Positions 36,656 through 48,825 of a stretch of 64,000 bases of DNA are shown in pieces; the first letter of the stretch is position 1, and every line of letters starts with the position of its first letter. Where the stretch lies: the NCBI GenBank assembly GCA_944472155.2, contig OX235271.1, positions 101,135,256 to 101,199,255 on the forward strand. The letters run 5' to 3'. The notes beneath the pieces are model-generated. The model searched no databases and had not been told where the DNA came from. It saw only the letters and a list, made by a program, of their open reading frames with translations. This stretch comes from Trichobilharzia szidati. Its lineage: Eukaryota; Platyhelminthes; Trematoda; Strigeidida; Schistosomatidae. The position numbers and the translations under genes are program-made.

Positions 36656-37583
36656 TATATGTAGCTCAGAATCAAGATGGAAATTGTTTGGTGTTCTCTG
36701 AATTCTAACCATGAAAGTGCTATCGCCATCCTTGGCAACATCCTTAACACTTTTATTCCTTATTCTTATCTAAAAACTCATCAGTAACATTTAAAACTGT
36801 GTTAGTCTCTCATTTTTTTCATTTTGTATTTTCTCTTTCCACTCCAGAGGTCAAGTATATATAAAAACAGTGTTAGAATGGACTTACATTGCTTGAATTA
36901 ACAGAATTATTTGAATTTTTCTTCCTATGATACTGATTTTTAAAGAATTGTTTAGGCATTACGGTGATAACGGAAAAAATATTGCATACCGTTTTAGGTC
37001 TCCTACTTCGTAATCGAAGAACATATAGTGGGCTTTTTGTTCTAAATGTAACTTGGAAATAAAAATAGCCTTATTCACAGAAAGTAATATGACAAAAAAG
37101 GACCAGATGAAATAGAAAAGAAACGTGATGTCACCATAACAATGACGAGAAAAATGTCTCAGTCAGCTCAACTAAGATTGATTTTCTACAGTGTCATAGG
37201 TAATCACAAATCGTTAATGATGACTGCCGCATCGCGTCTATTAAGACAACTTAAGCACAGTTAAGGTGGAGTAGCTCTTCATTTTCTTTCAGTCTAACCT
37301 TACTTTGTCCAACATGGTAATAGGTGAATAAGAAGGTAGGTACCTAGTTGTGTTTTGATTCGTATCTACTAAATAACTGTAAGTCAGGTTACGCTTAACT
37401 GTACAGACGAACCAATGTGGTACACCAGTTTACTGCAGTCCCCATGTTCTGCTTTTATGAACAGCTCATATTTCAGCCATCCAAGCCTGATTAGTTTGTA
37501 TAATCCAAGACTAGTTTATAAGGTCTGATTTGATAACATCACATATAGGAATTAGCAGGAAAGAAACTGTCAAATACCTAAAG
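36656..37583. other. No gene seen
   Basis: A+T-rich spacer. The last 13 bases are a target-site copy of the next element. Confidence 0.45.
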
Positions 37584-37605
37584 CAAGCAATAAAGGTTAA
37601 TAAAG

Positions 37606-37650
37606 CAGGATTTAATGAATTCATCAAATTTCGGTAGAACTCGTCAGCTG
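37606..37650 (-). ncRNA. Hammerhead in the left inverted arm
   Basis: Complement of the motif at 38851-38895: CTGACGA at 37641-37647 and GAAA just below it, read on the minus strand. Its presence follows from the arm identity. Confidence 0.6.
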
Positions 37651-37734
37651 AATACTCTACATACACGGGTATACACTTTTGAAATTACATTGGGAGATAT
37701 AGGACTGAATACTTTACATACACGGATATATGGA

Positions 37735-38441
37735 CAGGACAGTACATGCATTTCAATCCAGTACAAAAAGAACTTAGTCAGAACACTGTTCAATAGAGCA
37801 CGAAAAATTTGTTCTGACAATACTGTCGAGTATGAAATAAAATCCCTGAAGGATATCTTATCTAAGAATGGATATCCTGAGAAGTTCATTAATAAATACT
37901 CCAAAGAAAACACCCCCTGCAAAACAATCCAAACAGTTCCGAAAAAAACCTGTCTATATCAGTTTGCCGTTCAAAGGAGATGATGTACAGGAAGTAGTCA
38001 AACGAAGACTCGACAAAGCCATCAAGAGAGCTTATTATGCTGCAAAACTTGTTTTCCTTAACACCACTAAGCGAGTGCTTCAACAATCTGGGAAAGACCA
38101 GTCGCCAATCCTCGACACTTCAAACTGCGTATATCAATTTGAGTGTGTTTGTGGGAGGAAGCAAATACATAGGTCCTACAGAAAGGAGATTGTCTACTCG
38201 CATGATGGAGCATTTGCCAAAATGGTTGAAAACAGCTGAGTGCAAAGTGCCAAAATTCTCAACAACAAAGCATCTTCTGGATTACGGGCATGATATCGAC
38301 GCGACCAAATCATTCACCATTGTCAGCAGACAAAGAAACAAGAAGATGCTTTCAATTGCAGAGGCTTGTGCAATTCGAGTTTACAAACCAGGTCTCTGTG
38401 TACAAAAGGAGATGGTCGTGACTCTGAATCTACCATGGTAA
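37735..38441 (+). pseudogene. PLE linker and GIY-YIG coding remnant (frameshifted)
   Basis: Three frames are needed. Frame one (to about 37920) gives LVRTLFNRARKICSDNTVEY and LSKNGYPEKFINKYS, the segment after the RT palm. Frame two (37868-38239) gives ISLPFKGDDVQEVVKRRLDK and SNCVYQFECVCG. Frame three (to 38441) gives GSKYIGPTERRLSTRMMEHL, the GIY-YIG core, and ends VTLNLPW before TAA, the same ending as the 61656 protein. The RT palm is absent through 5' truncation. Two frame shifts near 37900 and 38150 inactivate it. The Arg of YIGRTER is replaced by Pro. Confidence 0.85.
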
Positions 38442-38850
38442 TACGTTTTACTTATAATTATACCTCTTATTATTATTATCATTATTCTCATTATTATTAT
38501 TCTTGATTCATTTAAAACTATCCTTTATCAGTAGCATTATCTTAACTCACTTCAACACTATTATTATTATTGTTATTATAACTATTACTATTGACATCCC
38601 TCTGGTTATAATTCTTGTTAAATTCTCTAATGCCTAATTGTTTATCTAAGTGATGTAATTGAAGCGTAATGCAATTTCTCTTAATTTTGATCTCCCATAC
38701 TCTCTCTCCCCTTATCTAATTGAACATGACCTGGAAAAACATTCGCACCTGTCTTTCTGCACGACTAATTCAATGTAGTTTATTTACTTATCAGTCCTAT
38801 ATCTCCCAATGTAATTTCAAAAGTATATATATCCGTGTATGTAGAGTATT

Positions 38851-38895
38851 CAGCTGACGAGTTCTACCGAAATTTGATGAATTCATTAAATCCTG
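38851..38895 (+). ncRNA. Hammerhead ribozyme of a Penelope-like element
   Basis: CAG (stem I), CTGACGA (38854-38860), an 8-base stem II region that can form only one or two pairs, GAAA (38869-38872), a 20-base almost perfect palindrome as stem III (38872-38891), C17 at 38892, and CTG to close stem I. All conserved core bases are present. The palindromic stem III favours either a tight hairpin or a dimer. Hammerheads in PLE terminal repeats are established; the assignment here is from sequence alone. Confidence 0.65.
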
Positions 38896-39004
38896 CTTTA
38901 TTAACCTTTATTGCTTGTTTAAAATTCGTATCGGGAAATAAATGTTTCCAAATACCTAAAGGTTTTACAGTATCCGTTACATTAACTGTTAGTAGTTTTT
39001 ATTT

Positions 39005-39245
39005 TTTAGTTTTATTCCTTTACATTCCTAGTGGAACATAGGACTTCACGCTAGAGGCTTGAAGTTTCGGTAGCAGTTGTGTTTATTTTTACGGGATGAG
39101 GTTCCTAGCCTCATGCCCAACCTTCCCTCTCTATCAGTCTTTGTTACTGGCTTAACGAGGTAAAGGAGTGAGTCAGTGGCCTGGGATCCGACCCAGAACC
39201 ACCTGCATGGTTGGCAAGCATTCTACCGCTGTACCACTGGCGCAC
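39005..39245 (-). repeat. F4 tRNA-like repeat
   Basis: A well-kept copy. On the minus strand a tRNA-like head (CAGTGGTACAGCGGTAGAATG near 39240) leads to a B-box relative near 39187, then CCTCGTTAAGCC, GGTTGGGCATGAGGCTAGGA, and CTCTAGCGTGAAG near 39055. The CTTCAAGC-type hairpin beyond it is conserved in most copies. Confidence 0.7.
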
Positions 39246-40319
39246 AGTTTATACCATATTAAAATTAGTCATTTGAGATAATAGGCAGATTACTCATTTA
39301 CTAAGCGATAAAAACATTGAATTTCGCATTGTAGGCTACTGGCAGACTTGTGCAAGGTATATGGATTAACTTCAATACTTCTGATACAATTGTCAAATAA
39401 GTAAAGTAAGATTACTAAAATGTAAGGAAGATCTACGCATTAAAAAGATCTATTGATTCAATATAATAATAAAAGTTGTCGTCAATGTATTAGGTTTTCT
39501 CAACCATCATATACATGAACACCTCATAATTTCTATTATAAGTGAAAATGTTTTTATAATGACTCCAGCATACATATGCACATATGTTTTAGACTAAATG
39601 GTTCATTGATAGCATAATGAATGAATGAATAGAACTGAGCAAATAAAATCTTAATCTAATTGGCACAGAACAAGATCACCTTGTAAGAGTCATGCTTTGG
39701 TATTATTCTAAAATTCATCAATTTTCCACATTACACTGGTAGATAACATTGCTGCTGATGCATTTATGCTTGTCAATTAACACAATTTTGTTTGTAGTTT
39801 TTATCTCAACAAGAAAATTCATCAAGCTTTTTCTTGTTTTGACTCATTACCCTACCACCCGACCACCTCCAGACATAAATTAACCGACAATACACAATTC
39901 ATTCATTAGCCAGTCAATCATGATAAGTATTATATGCCTTTCAAGTTAAGTGTTTTGTTTACTATCGGTCAGAAGGAGAAGGAGAGCAATAGACACACAG
40001 AAAATGAGATTATGTATATATATGAATTATAAAAGCAAGTTAATGTTCGTGTTTTTGTTGCTTCTAGCACGATAATGATAAACAATTTCTTACATCATAT
40101 TATTTGGATAACAAGTTATGTGTGTAAATGACTGGTGAACATAACTTACCTACCTGATGAATTTATTAAGACAAGTTGTAATCAAAACATAGTTTTATCG
40201 AAATAACATATAATGGTGATGATAATAATAGTAGTAAACTTATTGCCAATAATATTCTTTTGACGATTGCACAAATTAATGCATTGATTCATATTTAGTG
40301 GTAGTAGAAGCTTCAGTAA
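39246..40319. other. No gene seen
   Basis: A+T-rich spacer without recognisable features. Confidence 0.45.
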
Positions 40320-40690
40320 CAGCTACCACTTTGCTCCATACTGAGAATCAGATGGCTAGAAAAGATTAGAAAGAAGGAACTCTTGCAGTGCAATGAACCA
40401 AACAACAACCTACTGCTTAACAAATATCCCAAAGAAAATGGAGATTGGTTGAATACACACTAAGGAAACCGTTGAGTGACATTGCGCGCCACGTCCTTGA
40501 GTGGAACCCAAGTGGGAAACGACGAGTTGGTCATCTTAGAGTGACGTGGAGAAGACCGCGTGAGGAAGAGGTGAGAGCTTATGGGCAATCGTGGAACCAG
40601 CTCAAGAGTACTGGAGAAAACAGGATGAAATGGAGATGTGCTGCTGAAGCCCAATGTTCCACTTGGAAACTAAGAGAATAATAATAACAG
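40320..40690 (+). pseudogene. RTE retrotransposon 3' end
   Basis: An uninterrupted 78-codon frame (40445-40681) encodes the RTE C-terminal tail: YTLRKPLSDIARHVLEWNP, KRRVGHLRVTWRRPREEE, and NRMKWRCAAEAQCST. A broken upstream part (AAAGATTAGAAAGAAGGAAC near 40361) corresponds to the segment before KWRWIG. It ends in an AATAATAATAAC tail. The open frame suggests a younger copy than 30125, but the RT is absent. Confidence 0.75.
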
Positions 40691-41149
40691 AAGCTTCTAA
40701 ACGACTAGAAATGTTCACAGTGAGTTTTAGAAAATGTAAACGTATTGAACCAGGGACTCTAAGTGCCCAGAGAAGTGAATTTCTCAGTAGAATCATTAGG
40801 CTGATAGATGTGACAAACCAGTCAACATGAAACTATTACTGTCAGAACTAATACTGAATAAATCTTGGAAGCATACATCCGGAGGAATTAGCAAAGTAGA
40901 AAAAGCAAATAATTTTCATTATGTGTTGAGAGAAGTAAAAAGAACACAAATTCTACTTTTTTAAATAGGTAAATGTTACCAGTATGGAACACAGAGAAAT
41001 GATTTGCCAGTTTATGCATAAGTTGAAAAATTAACGCTGAACCTTCCTTCATACTTTCGACTTATAACCAATTATATTAATACAAAGGATAGAAATGCAC
41101 TATAAGGACCAAATCAACTACAATACTTTGTTATAGCTTCGATGGCGCT

Positions 41150-41215
41150 TCAGTGGTTCAATGACACAATGCTGTCCAAGCACTCATGTGATCCGGGTTC
41201 GATTTCAGGATGACG
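41150..41215 (+). repeat. tRNA-like sequence
   Basis: GGCGCTTCAGTGGTTCAATG (A-box relative, 41143) is followed by GATCCGGGTTCGATTTC (B-box, 41191). Spacing fits a tRNA-derived repeat, but the acceptor and anticodon arms do not pair, so it is not a tRNA gene. It could be a diverged F4 head. Confidence 0.4.
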
Positions 41216-41509
41216 CAACTCCAAAGCTTAACTAGTTTACCTATTGACCAATTATGGCATGCATCTGGGAACAGTGAAATTAAACATTTTACTTCTGCTT
41301 CCTGAACTGAATATTGGTAGATTGAAGAATAAGCAACGTAGCCTGACTGAGATAAAAGTCTATGTGAAGACCCTTATAGACGTAATATACGGTTTTCATA
41401 AATTACAGTCACAAGAACACTATTTGTTGGAAAACACAAATAAGTTGGCTCCAGTCTTTTCTGGATATGCGTTTCTAAGTAATGAACAAAATTCGTAGCT
41501 CAGTTGGAT

Positions 41510-41625
41510 GTTCATGGTGTTGTTGTGTTCTCTGAACAGATTTGGTTTTAAAGCTGTGAGTATGCTTTTAGACAATATTTCTAATGATATCTTCAAAATG
41601 AAGTGAGCTTTTTGGAATGCTTGCT
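41510..41625 (-). repeat. PLE-3 terminal segment, decayed
   Basis: TTGTGTTCTCTGAAC near 41525 and ATATCTTCAAAATGAAGTGAGC near 41588 match the complement of the PLE-3 right end (53900-54000), with the hammerhead between them largely deleted. Confidence 0.5.
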
Positions 41626-44257
41626 GAAACTGTGGTCTGAAATAAGATAACTCTCACTCAGTAAACGAAGGATCTTATTAGATTTATTTTGTATTGTAGT
41701 AAGACAAAACCCAAGTTTTGAGTATACTGATCAGTTGATCCAAGTTTTGGATATATACTCCTACTCATTATTGCATCTACCATCTTCGTCATCAGAATAC
41801 CTAGAAGTGAAGCAACATTCTACCCTCTTGAGCAAAAACTGTAGATGGATGAAATCTGCTACTTTGCGAAACTTCCAAACGAATATCATATAACTGAAAG
41901 TTATTATTTTGTAAATGCTATTCACAAACCCCGTTGATCTTCGATAAGCCTTTCCTTCCTACCATATTCCCTTTCCTGAAATTTGTTCTAGGCAAAATAC
42001 TTATCTTGATAATAGATTTGCAGCCCTTTCATTTACGGTAAAATCTCCCAATTATATGCAACATAAGTTAAGTATAAAGTTAACAGTAATCAGATAAATA
42101 AGGTAAACAAATAGCTTATAGTTAACTCGAGCACTAATATTATCATTATTATCATTTTTATTGGTTGTAAATGCTTCTAGCTAAAGAGGAATATAAGAAA
42201 GAAGGTAGAGAGGGAATTCAAGAAAACGCGTGTAATTATAGTTTCAAAACCACAGTACGAAATGAGTTTGCTTTTTTTTACTTTATATGTTTTTCTCTCT
42301 TTATTCCCTTTGTCAACGTAATCATTCTAATAATCTTGTTTATGTATTCTACTCCTTGTTCCTGTCTTCTCTGATTAATTTCTTAGTCGATCGTAAAAGA
42401 AGCCAAGAAAGTCGATAAAGGTAACAGGAATCAGTTAATTAAAGAAGCTGTGAAAAAAGTAGGAATGAATAAGGGTCACACTAGTCACGCTATTATGACA
42501 GGGGTAATAGTAGTTGTGCTTGAGAAAGCAAAGCCTGAATTGACAATTTTTCTAATTATAAGCTGTTTATGGAATGGTTTGTACAATAAAAGTAGGCTAA
42601 TCTATTAATATGCATCAGTACATTTAACAATATCTTGAGTAAATTTATGATCTATTTTCTTAACTTGCTATTGAACCTACAATTCACTGTGTCCTTTTGA
42701 CTCTCCGTCTGATGCACCTCCTCATGAGATACTAACGTGATCAATTACTATTGAAACCGATTCAAATGTAAGTGACAAAGCAGGAGAAACATAGAAAACC
42801 TTGAAAATCTGATTATACATACAACAAAGTAAAACACTGTGACATTTAATTTAATCCTTCTTAATCCTTATGAACTGTGCTACTAATACTAATTTATAAG
42901 TATTGCATTGTGTGACGCCTTGAACAGAGACTTTACAAATGAAGTTGTAAGCAAGAGAAGTAGAGAAAACTATGTACCACTAAAGAAGGTATTGAATGAA
43001 GAGGAAGAAAGGGGAGAGAAACGCCATAAGAAGCAGAACATGAATACATTGATGTAAAGTTGTCATCTTTTATCATTTCTGTATGTAGTTTTGTCAAATA
43101 AACAATTCTGAACCAGAGATACCTTTGCTCTGCATAACCCGATGGTAGTTAAACATGTTCCCATAAGTCATGTTGTTAGATTTCATACAGTAGTTACCAA
43201 TGTGTATGTACATTCAATGGGCTTAATTACCGATATTTTGCATTTTGTTACTATATGTTTCGAGTATTCTTCAAAGTTTCAAACCAGTTTTGCTAAAAAA
43301 GAATGTAATCGATAAGATTCGCTTATGGAGTAGTCACTGTGTATTACTCACTGCAGCAATTGTCGGTGATTAGACAGTCTTTTTGATTTAGGATTATCAG
43401 GTACAGCATTAGAAATGATAGATAAGATTGTAGAAAAATTGTACCAAAAGGTTGGAACTTCTAATTATTATCATTATTGACTAGTTGAACTAAATTGTGT
43501 AAACTTCTTGTAAAAAGTAATTACTATTTAATTTCAAGTAAGATTTCCTCACAAATTGACTTTACTTAAGTTTCAGACAGTAAAAAAATAACAGACGTAC
43601 TCATTAGCCCACCATGGATCGAAAGCGCGAACGTTATTATTCAGCTATTAGCGACCCGCTTGAATTTTGGACTACCAAGAAATACCATTTTCTGTCAACT
43701 CATATATTGATATCATAAACTTTTAAAATCAGTAACCAAACTGCGAAGTATAAGCAAAGATTGTTACTACGTGTATTATCTGTGATATTATCTATTTATA
43801 ATTCAACATGTTCCACTAACTCTCAGTTTTGTGGTTTTATTATTTTCACAATTTTATGCATTTATATATTTATAAAATGAGCTAAATTCTTGCAATATGT
43901 ATAAAACGCCGAGAATTCTATTCTGTATGATTATTATTGATTGGAATAAAGTGAATATTGTTATTTCTCGGTTGGAATCCAGATGCTTATGAATTTTGAT
44001 CTCTGCAAATTCGCGAATTTTTTTTATTATTGTACTTATACAGACTCATTTTTAGTACATTCACCGTCTAAATCGGACAGGCTAAACCACGCTAACTGCA
44101 AGGTATACCAACTAGACTTAACCATTAAGACTTCTCGGTAGATACTGCCTTGGAGGGGCATTCATCGTATTGACTTCGCTGAATCATCATATCACCGTAT
44201 TTTAATCACATCTGTTCACTAAGTTAACTAACATAGTGTACAATTGTCGGGTTATAG
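41626..44257. other. No gene seen
   Basis: A+T-rich. A 36-codon frame with a good start context (ACCATGG at 43611) is noted under findings. No repeat I can name. Confidence 0.4.
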
Positions 44258-44385
44258 AGACTCAGTTGATTTCAAGAAAGTTTCAGTTGCTAGCTAATAC
44301 CATTTAGAGAACCACTGAAAACCAGAAATCAATAATTGGCTGTTCCATCATAGTTTGGGAGTCTTTAGAAGTCTTCATTTGAACG
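44258..44385 (-). repeat. F1 fragment, decayed
   Basis: TTTAGAGAACCACTGAAAACCAG (shortened here) near 44305 is the F1 arm. TGTTCCATCATAGTTTGGGA near 44341 is the eroded stem II of the F1 hammerhead read in reverse. No intact core. Confidence 0.5.
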
Positions 44386-46319
44386 ACTTGCTATGTTACG
44401 GTCCTTTTCAAAGAAACGCTTAAAAACAATTGACTATCATAAGCAAACAGACTAGATTTGACTAAATATCCAGTTTATCTTTCATTTTCACCGTTATTCT
44501 TCCAATAAGTCCGTTGGAATTAAGAGATATTGTTTTTGATCTCAACTTGTTAAGATGCATTGCTTTGCTTTTATGCGTTTATTTTTGTGGTATCAGATGA
44601 TACCATTGATGTAAGAAGGCACCACTTCATTCATTTTCTTATTATTTCATTATGTGAAGCTTCAAAGATAAGTAAGGACAGTTCTGTCAATTTCTGTCTG
44701 ATATAGATGTTCAACCTTTTGGTTACGGCAACGGAAAGAATTACAATTTACAAAGGTTTCATTCTCTCTTCAAAAAAAATGTTGTTACTGTTATGGTAAT
44801 TACACTCTCTGCTTCAACTAATAAACCTTAAGATACTACTTCAGGTACACTCACCTGTGTGTACTTATTAATAGTCAAATGGAAATCCTTTCAGTAATCA
44901 ACTTCACAGTTCAGGTAGTCATATATTATGTTAAACACTGATAATACCTGTCCTATGAAGTGATTAAGCTAGGAGCTACAAATTTAAGTTTCTGACTTTT
45001 TCACACTTTGACAGTGAATGACAGAGTTCTGAAATTGGCAAACGACGTGAGTATCCTTATGGTTGCATGTAAAGAAACGAGGTGAACACTAACAAGCAAG
45101 ACAGCTACATTCTTTAGGACATTCTGTCAATGGAATTCTCATAAAACCTGGTACCATTTTGTTATTATAAACTGCTGTCTGGATTCTAGTTTTTTTTAGG
45201 GAACTCACAAACTCGAATCTATACTTACCAATATAATGCTTCTAGTATGTTTGTGTTTGTTGATTTGAACGGTATTTACTTGTCAATAAATAGTGTTACT
45301 GTTAGGCTTTGTGATTTTCCATAACTCAGCTACTGGGTCTTGAAGAACAAACTATGAGTGACAAGCCTGTTGGTAATAATCAGCTTAGACAACAAATGGC
45401 AACAGAATACTGTATTTGACTTTGTGGCAATCAATTTATTCTTTCTTTTTTTCAATGAAAAATCTAACTAAACATATTCACAGTGTGTTTATGCTTTACT
45501 GGACATAGAAATCTTGCATTAATTGTTTGACATGGCAAAGTTTTATGAACGAGCTTAATCATTTACATGATTCTTTGCATAGTAAGCATTTAGGTCAAAT
45601 ACAATCGGAAAAGAATTCGCATCATTTAACCAGTATACAAAGCTAAGCTATCTGCATAAAATTACTACTTCAATACAGTACGAAATAGTATCTCTGACAA
45701 ATGAGTCGATAAAATCTGACGCAGTATTTATCGCCTATGCTTAGATGAAAAAAGAATTAAAAAGCTGTTTTCTACGATAATATACGCACAAGCCTCTATA
45801 TAACCTTCCAGAAAATTATGACATCTGATTTAAGAGTTACATTTATGTTGCTCCAAGTTAGTGTCGGCTTATTCAGCGATGAAATAACACCGTCATAAAT
45901 TACATTACACTGAGTAACTGCAAAAAGACACCATGGTCAGTGTTGTACAACAGCTGAAGTTATCTTCCGATTCCCCTTTATTATGACACTATGAGAAAAA
46001 AATCTTCGTTGCAGCTAACCTTCATTTGCAGTTTACTAGGAGTAGCATGATTACTAATTAAACCGTCTGAATTTTTAAATAAGTGGCGTAATTTTGCATG
46101 GAATGAGGGTTGATTGAACCATCGTAGAAGAATGATATTAAATTGATTGCCTACAGTAGAACTTAATTTAAGGCTGACGAAATCAGAGAATTAAGAAGAG
46201 TCATTAATTAGGCAAAGTTTCTAATCATAATGAAATCTGTATACAAACGAACTGGTTCTTTCCAAAGATCCTATTACAACAGTGATTATTCATTAGGTAG
46301 CCAGAGTTGTTTGATGGAA
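44386..46319. other. No gene seen
   Basis: A+T-rich spacer without recognisable frames or repeats. Confidence 0.45.
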
Positions 46320-46475
46320 ACTTTCCTAAACGCAGCACTTGGTGACGTACGTCAGCATCTCCAATCAGAAATCAGTTCCTTGGAGATGGCGAATATACCT
46401 TACTTGTGAATCTCAGCAGGTATAAGATCCAGGTCGGAAGCTCCCTGATGATTATCTGCAATCATCTAACACAAA
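46320..46475 (+). repeat. Possible F2 fragment, decayed
   Basis: GGAAGCTCCCTGATGATT and GCAATCATCTAACA near 46436 resemble the F2 tail after the hammerhead. The upstream part is too diverged to confirm the tRNA-like region. Confidence 0.3.
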
Positions 46476-46777
46476 CATTATTGCCAAGTCTTTCTTAAAT
46501 GATGAAATTATTTTGGGTTAATTATGAAAATTTGTGGTTTTCAATCCATCCCTCACTTAAGGCCAAGAAGTGTGTTAAAAAATAGCAAAGAATACACGGC
46601 TGTACACTGTCATTATGATTTTTATTCTGAATATCAACTGGTTGACGTTGGATCGATAGCAGAAGTGCCACTATGCTTCATATGTTGAAGGTTTAGTTTT
46701 TTAATTCTAGGAGTTAAGTATATTTTGGTAGTGGGATGAGGAATTCTCCAAATATGTTGGTAGCCATAACGTTTTAA

Positions 46778-46990
46778 TCTTGTTATCACTCCAAACATCC
46801 TACAATGATATTTACATATGACGTTTTGCGTGATGCTTACCAGCAAAGTAATCCAGGACGCGTATATCGTCATAATTGGGGCACATCAAGTGGATTTATC
46901 CCATTAAATGATGCTGTCTGCAGTGAGACTGGAACCCTGAACACATCGTTTCAAACACCAAGGCGTTGTGTATCAGGACACTGGTACTAG
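46778..46990 (+). other. Unidentified open frame, possible terminal exon
   Basis: An open frame of about 70 codons, with an ATG at 46805, ends at TAG (46988-46990). The residues include RVYRHNWGTSSGFIPLND and a C-terminal PRRCVSGHWY. Their composition looks more protein-like than other short frames here, and I find no repeat match inside the window. There is no clear splice acceptor just upstream and no poly-A signal that I would trust. I do not recognise the family. Confidence 0.2.
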
Positions 46991-48589
46991 TTATTATTTC
47001 ATTACTTCATTTCCCAGTGACTGATTATGTTACAAAAAAATGCTCGACTTCGAAGAGTCTATAATTGAAGTCGAAATGTGAACAGACACCGAGCATTTCG
47101 GTTTAACATAATTTGTCAACTGCAAACAAAAATTAACCTAAAGACACTGATTCAAGTTTGTACTCGGAAAACTTGGATATAATTTTTCCCAATGGTAAAT
47201 TCAAAGCAGGTCAGTAAAAACAGTCGTAGTTTAATAATATAGGACGATGTTTCTTCTATCATTTCACAGATTTTTCTCCACCGCTGAAAACCTAAAATAC
47301 ACGCCGAAATGTATATTTCCACGCCGAAATGTATATTTCAAAGAATTCGGACCTGCTTCTTTGTTACATGTATAGGTATTGTGTAAACTTTGAGCACTGA
47401 AGAAGATTCCGTGCAATAAGAATAACCGTGACATATTCTGTTGAATATTATGCTCCTACCTGAATCAAGTTTAAAACTAACATACTCATAAAACAAAGGA
47501 TAAAATTACTACTAGTAGCTGACCGAACGCAAATGATGACATAATTTTTCACTGCATTATTAGTGCCCCATAAATAATTTTATAACATGAAGGGCATGGA
47601 AGTATAATAACAGCAATGAGACGAAGCTTTAGATCTCCCAAGCAAAACCAAATTTGGGTGTAGTCATCATATATCTAGAAGTCCCTTATAACTAACTTCA
47701 AATACCCAATAACAAGACCATATAGCCAGGAAAATACTGAAAAATAAGTTTGCAAACAAGTTTTCCACAAAATCCAGGAGAAATTCAGACCCTAAGAGAT
47801 TCACAAGTTGAACATTGTGCAAAGTATTTGTGAAGATACGCGTAACTTTCACATTTCAAGAGAATGGAATCACACTGACCCCAACCATAGTGTAATAATA
47901 AATCATGAAACCAAGCCCCCCACCACCACCAACCTGCCTTTACTTAGTTGTATATTTCTTGCTTAAATAGAATACTTCAAATAAATAACAAGCCAGTAAT
48001 TCAACTAGTGTCTAATTTCTCTTCTAATACATTTCCCCTCGAGCAATTGATAATTAGTTACTTTAATCAGCCTGTCTATCCCATGGGACCTGCACACTTA
48101 CGTAATCCTCCTTACCAACTGAATGGAATGACTAATCCTTAAAAACAATGGGACAGGCTTGCTGTAGATAACAATCTCTGACACGTAAATGTATATTTAC
48201 ATGCGTAGAACATTAATTTAAACTGCTGACTGAAAAGAAATTACGGATTGAACTGTTTACATACAACACACTCTTAAATATTAATAGGCTATGCAAATTC
48301 AACATGTTGATAGGTTTTCAAACAAGCAACAACTGTGAAAAAGATAGTATTTGGTAAACTTGTAAATTTCTGTAGGATACTTCAAGTGAATACCCTAAAA
48401 ACTTAATTATTTGTAAATAAGGTGATAACAAAAGCGCCTACATTTTGCGTAAGCTTGTGCTATCAGTTTACAAATGCTGAACCTTCATGAAAAAAAGGAG
48501 ACAGTAGTCAGTTTAAGTCTAATTCGGTAGCAGACTTTATTGTCTTTATGATTTTCCACCCTTTCCATTTTTTCTTGCAGTGGTTATTT
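46991..48589. other. No gene seen; short tandem duplication
   Basis: A 20-base unit (ACGCCGAAATGTATATTTC plus C or A) occurs twice in tandem at 47301-47340. Otherwise A+T-rich spacer. Confidence 0.5.
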
Positions 48590-48825
48590 TTTTATTCCTT
48601 TACGTTCCCAGTCGAACATAGGGCTTCAAGCTAGAGGCTTGAAGTTTATGTAGTGGTGTTTATTTTTATAGGATGGGGTTGCTAGCCTCATACCCAACCT
48701 TTCCTCTTTACCGGCTTTATTTCTGGCTTAGCGAGGTAAAGGAGTGCGTCAGCCGGGGATCGAACCCCGGACCATGTGCATGGTCGGCGAGCGTCCTAAC
48801 CGCTGTGCCACCACAGTGGTTATTT
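48590..48825 (-). repeat. F4 tRNA-like repeat, best copy
   Basis: On the minus strand: GTGGCACAGCGGTTAGGACG (A-box region, 48813 downward), then GGGGTTCGATCCCC (B-box inside a perfect 5-base-pair T-arm, near 48762), then GCTAAGCC, GGTATGAGGCTAGCAACCCC, and a hairpin CTTCAAGC/GCTTGAAG around CTCTA (near 48630). The strong A and B boxes fit an internal RNA polymerase III promoter. The acceptor arm is missing, so it is a tRNA-derived SINE and not a tRNA gene. No hammerhead core is found. Confidence 0.7.

Larger units (their letters stand above)
37584..38948 (+). mobile_element. PLE-1-type insertion with inverted hammerhead arms
   Basis: A 13-base exact direct repeat, CAAATACCTAAAG, at 37571-37583 and 38949-38961 fixes both ends. 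Inside, arms of about 123 bases are inverted copies of each other (37584-37706 and 38795-38917) with few differences. The left arm abuts the target site directly, while 31 bases lie between the right arm and the other target copy. The reading is therefore a 5'-truncated copy whose 5' end is an inverted piece of its own 3' end. Each arm carries a hammerhead. Between the arms are a PLE coding remnant (37735-38441), an A+T-rich 3' region and an ATT microsatellite (about 38468-38501). Confidence 0.85.

Noticed and set aside
38455..38600. CRISPR-like spaced repeats
   Set aside because: These are ATT/TAT microsatellite runs in the 3' region of a PLE.
48745..48815. Functional tRNA gene
   Set aside because: A and B boxes and the T-arm are good, but the acceptor arm is missing and the sequence is a repeated SINE.
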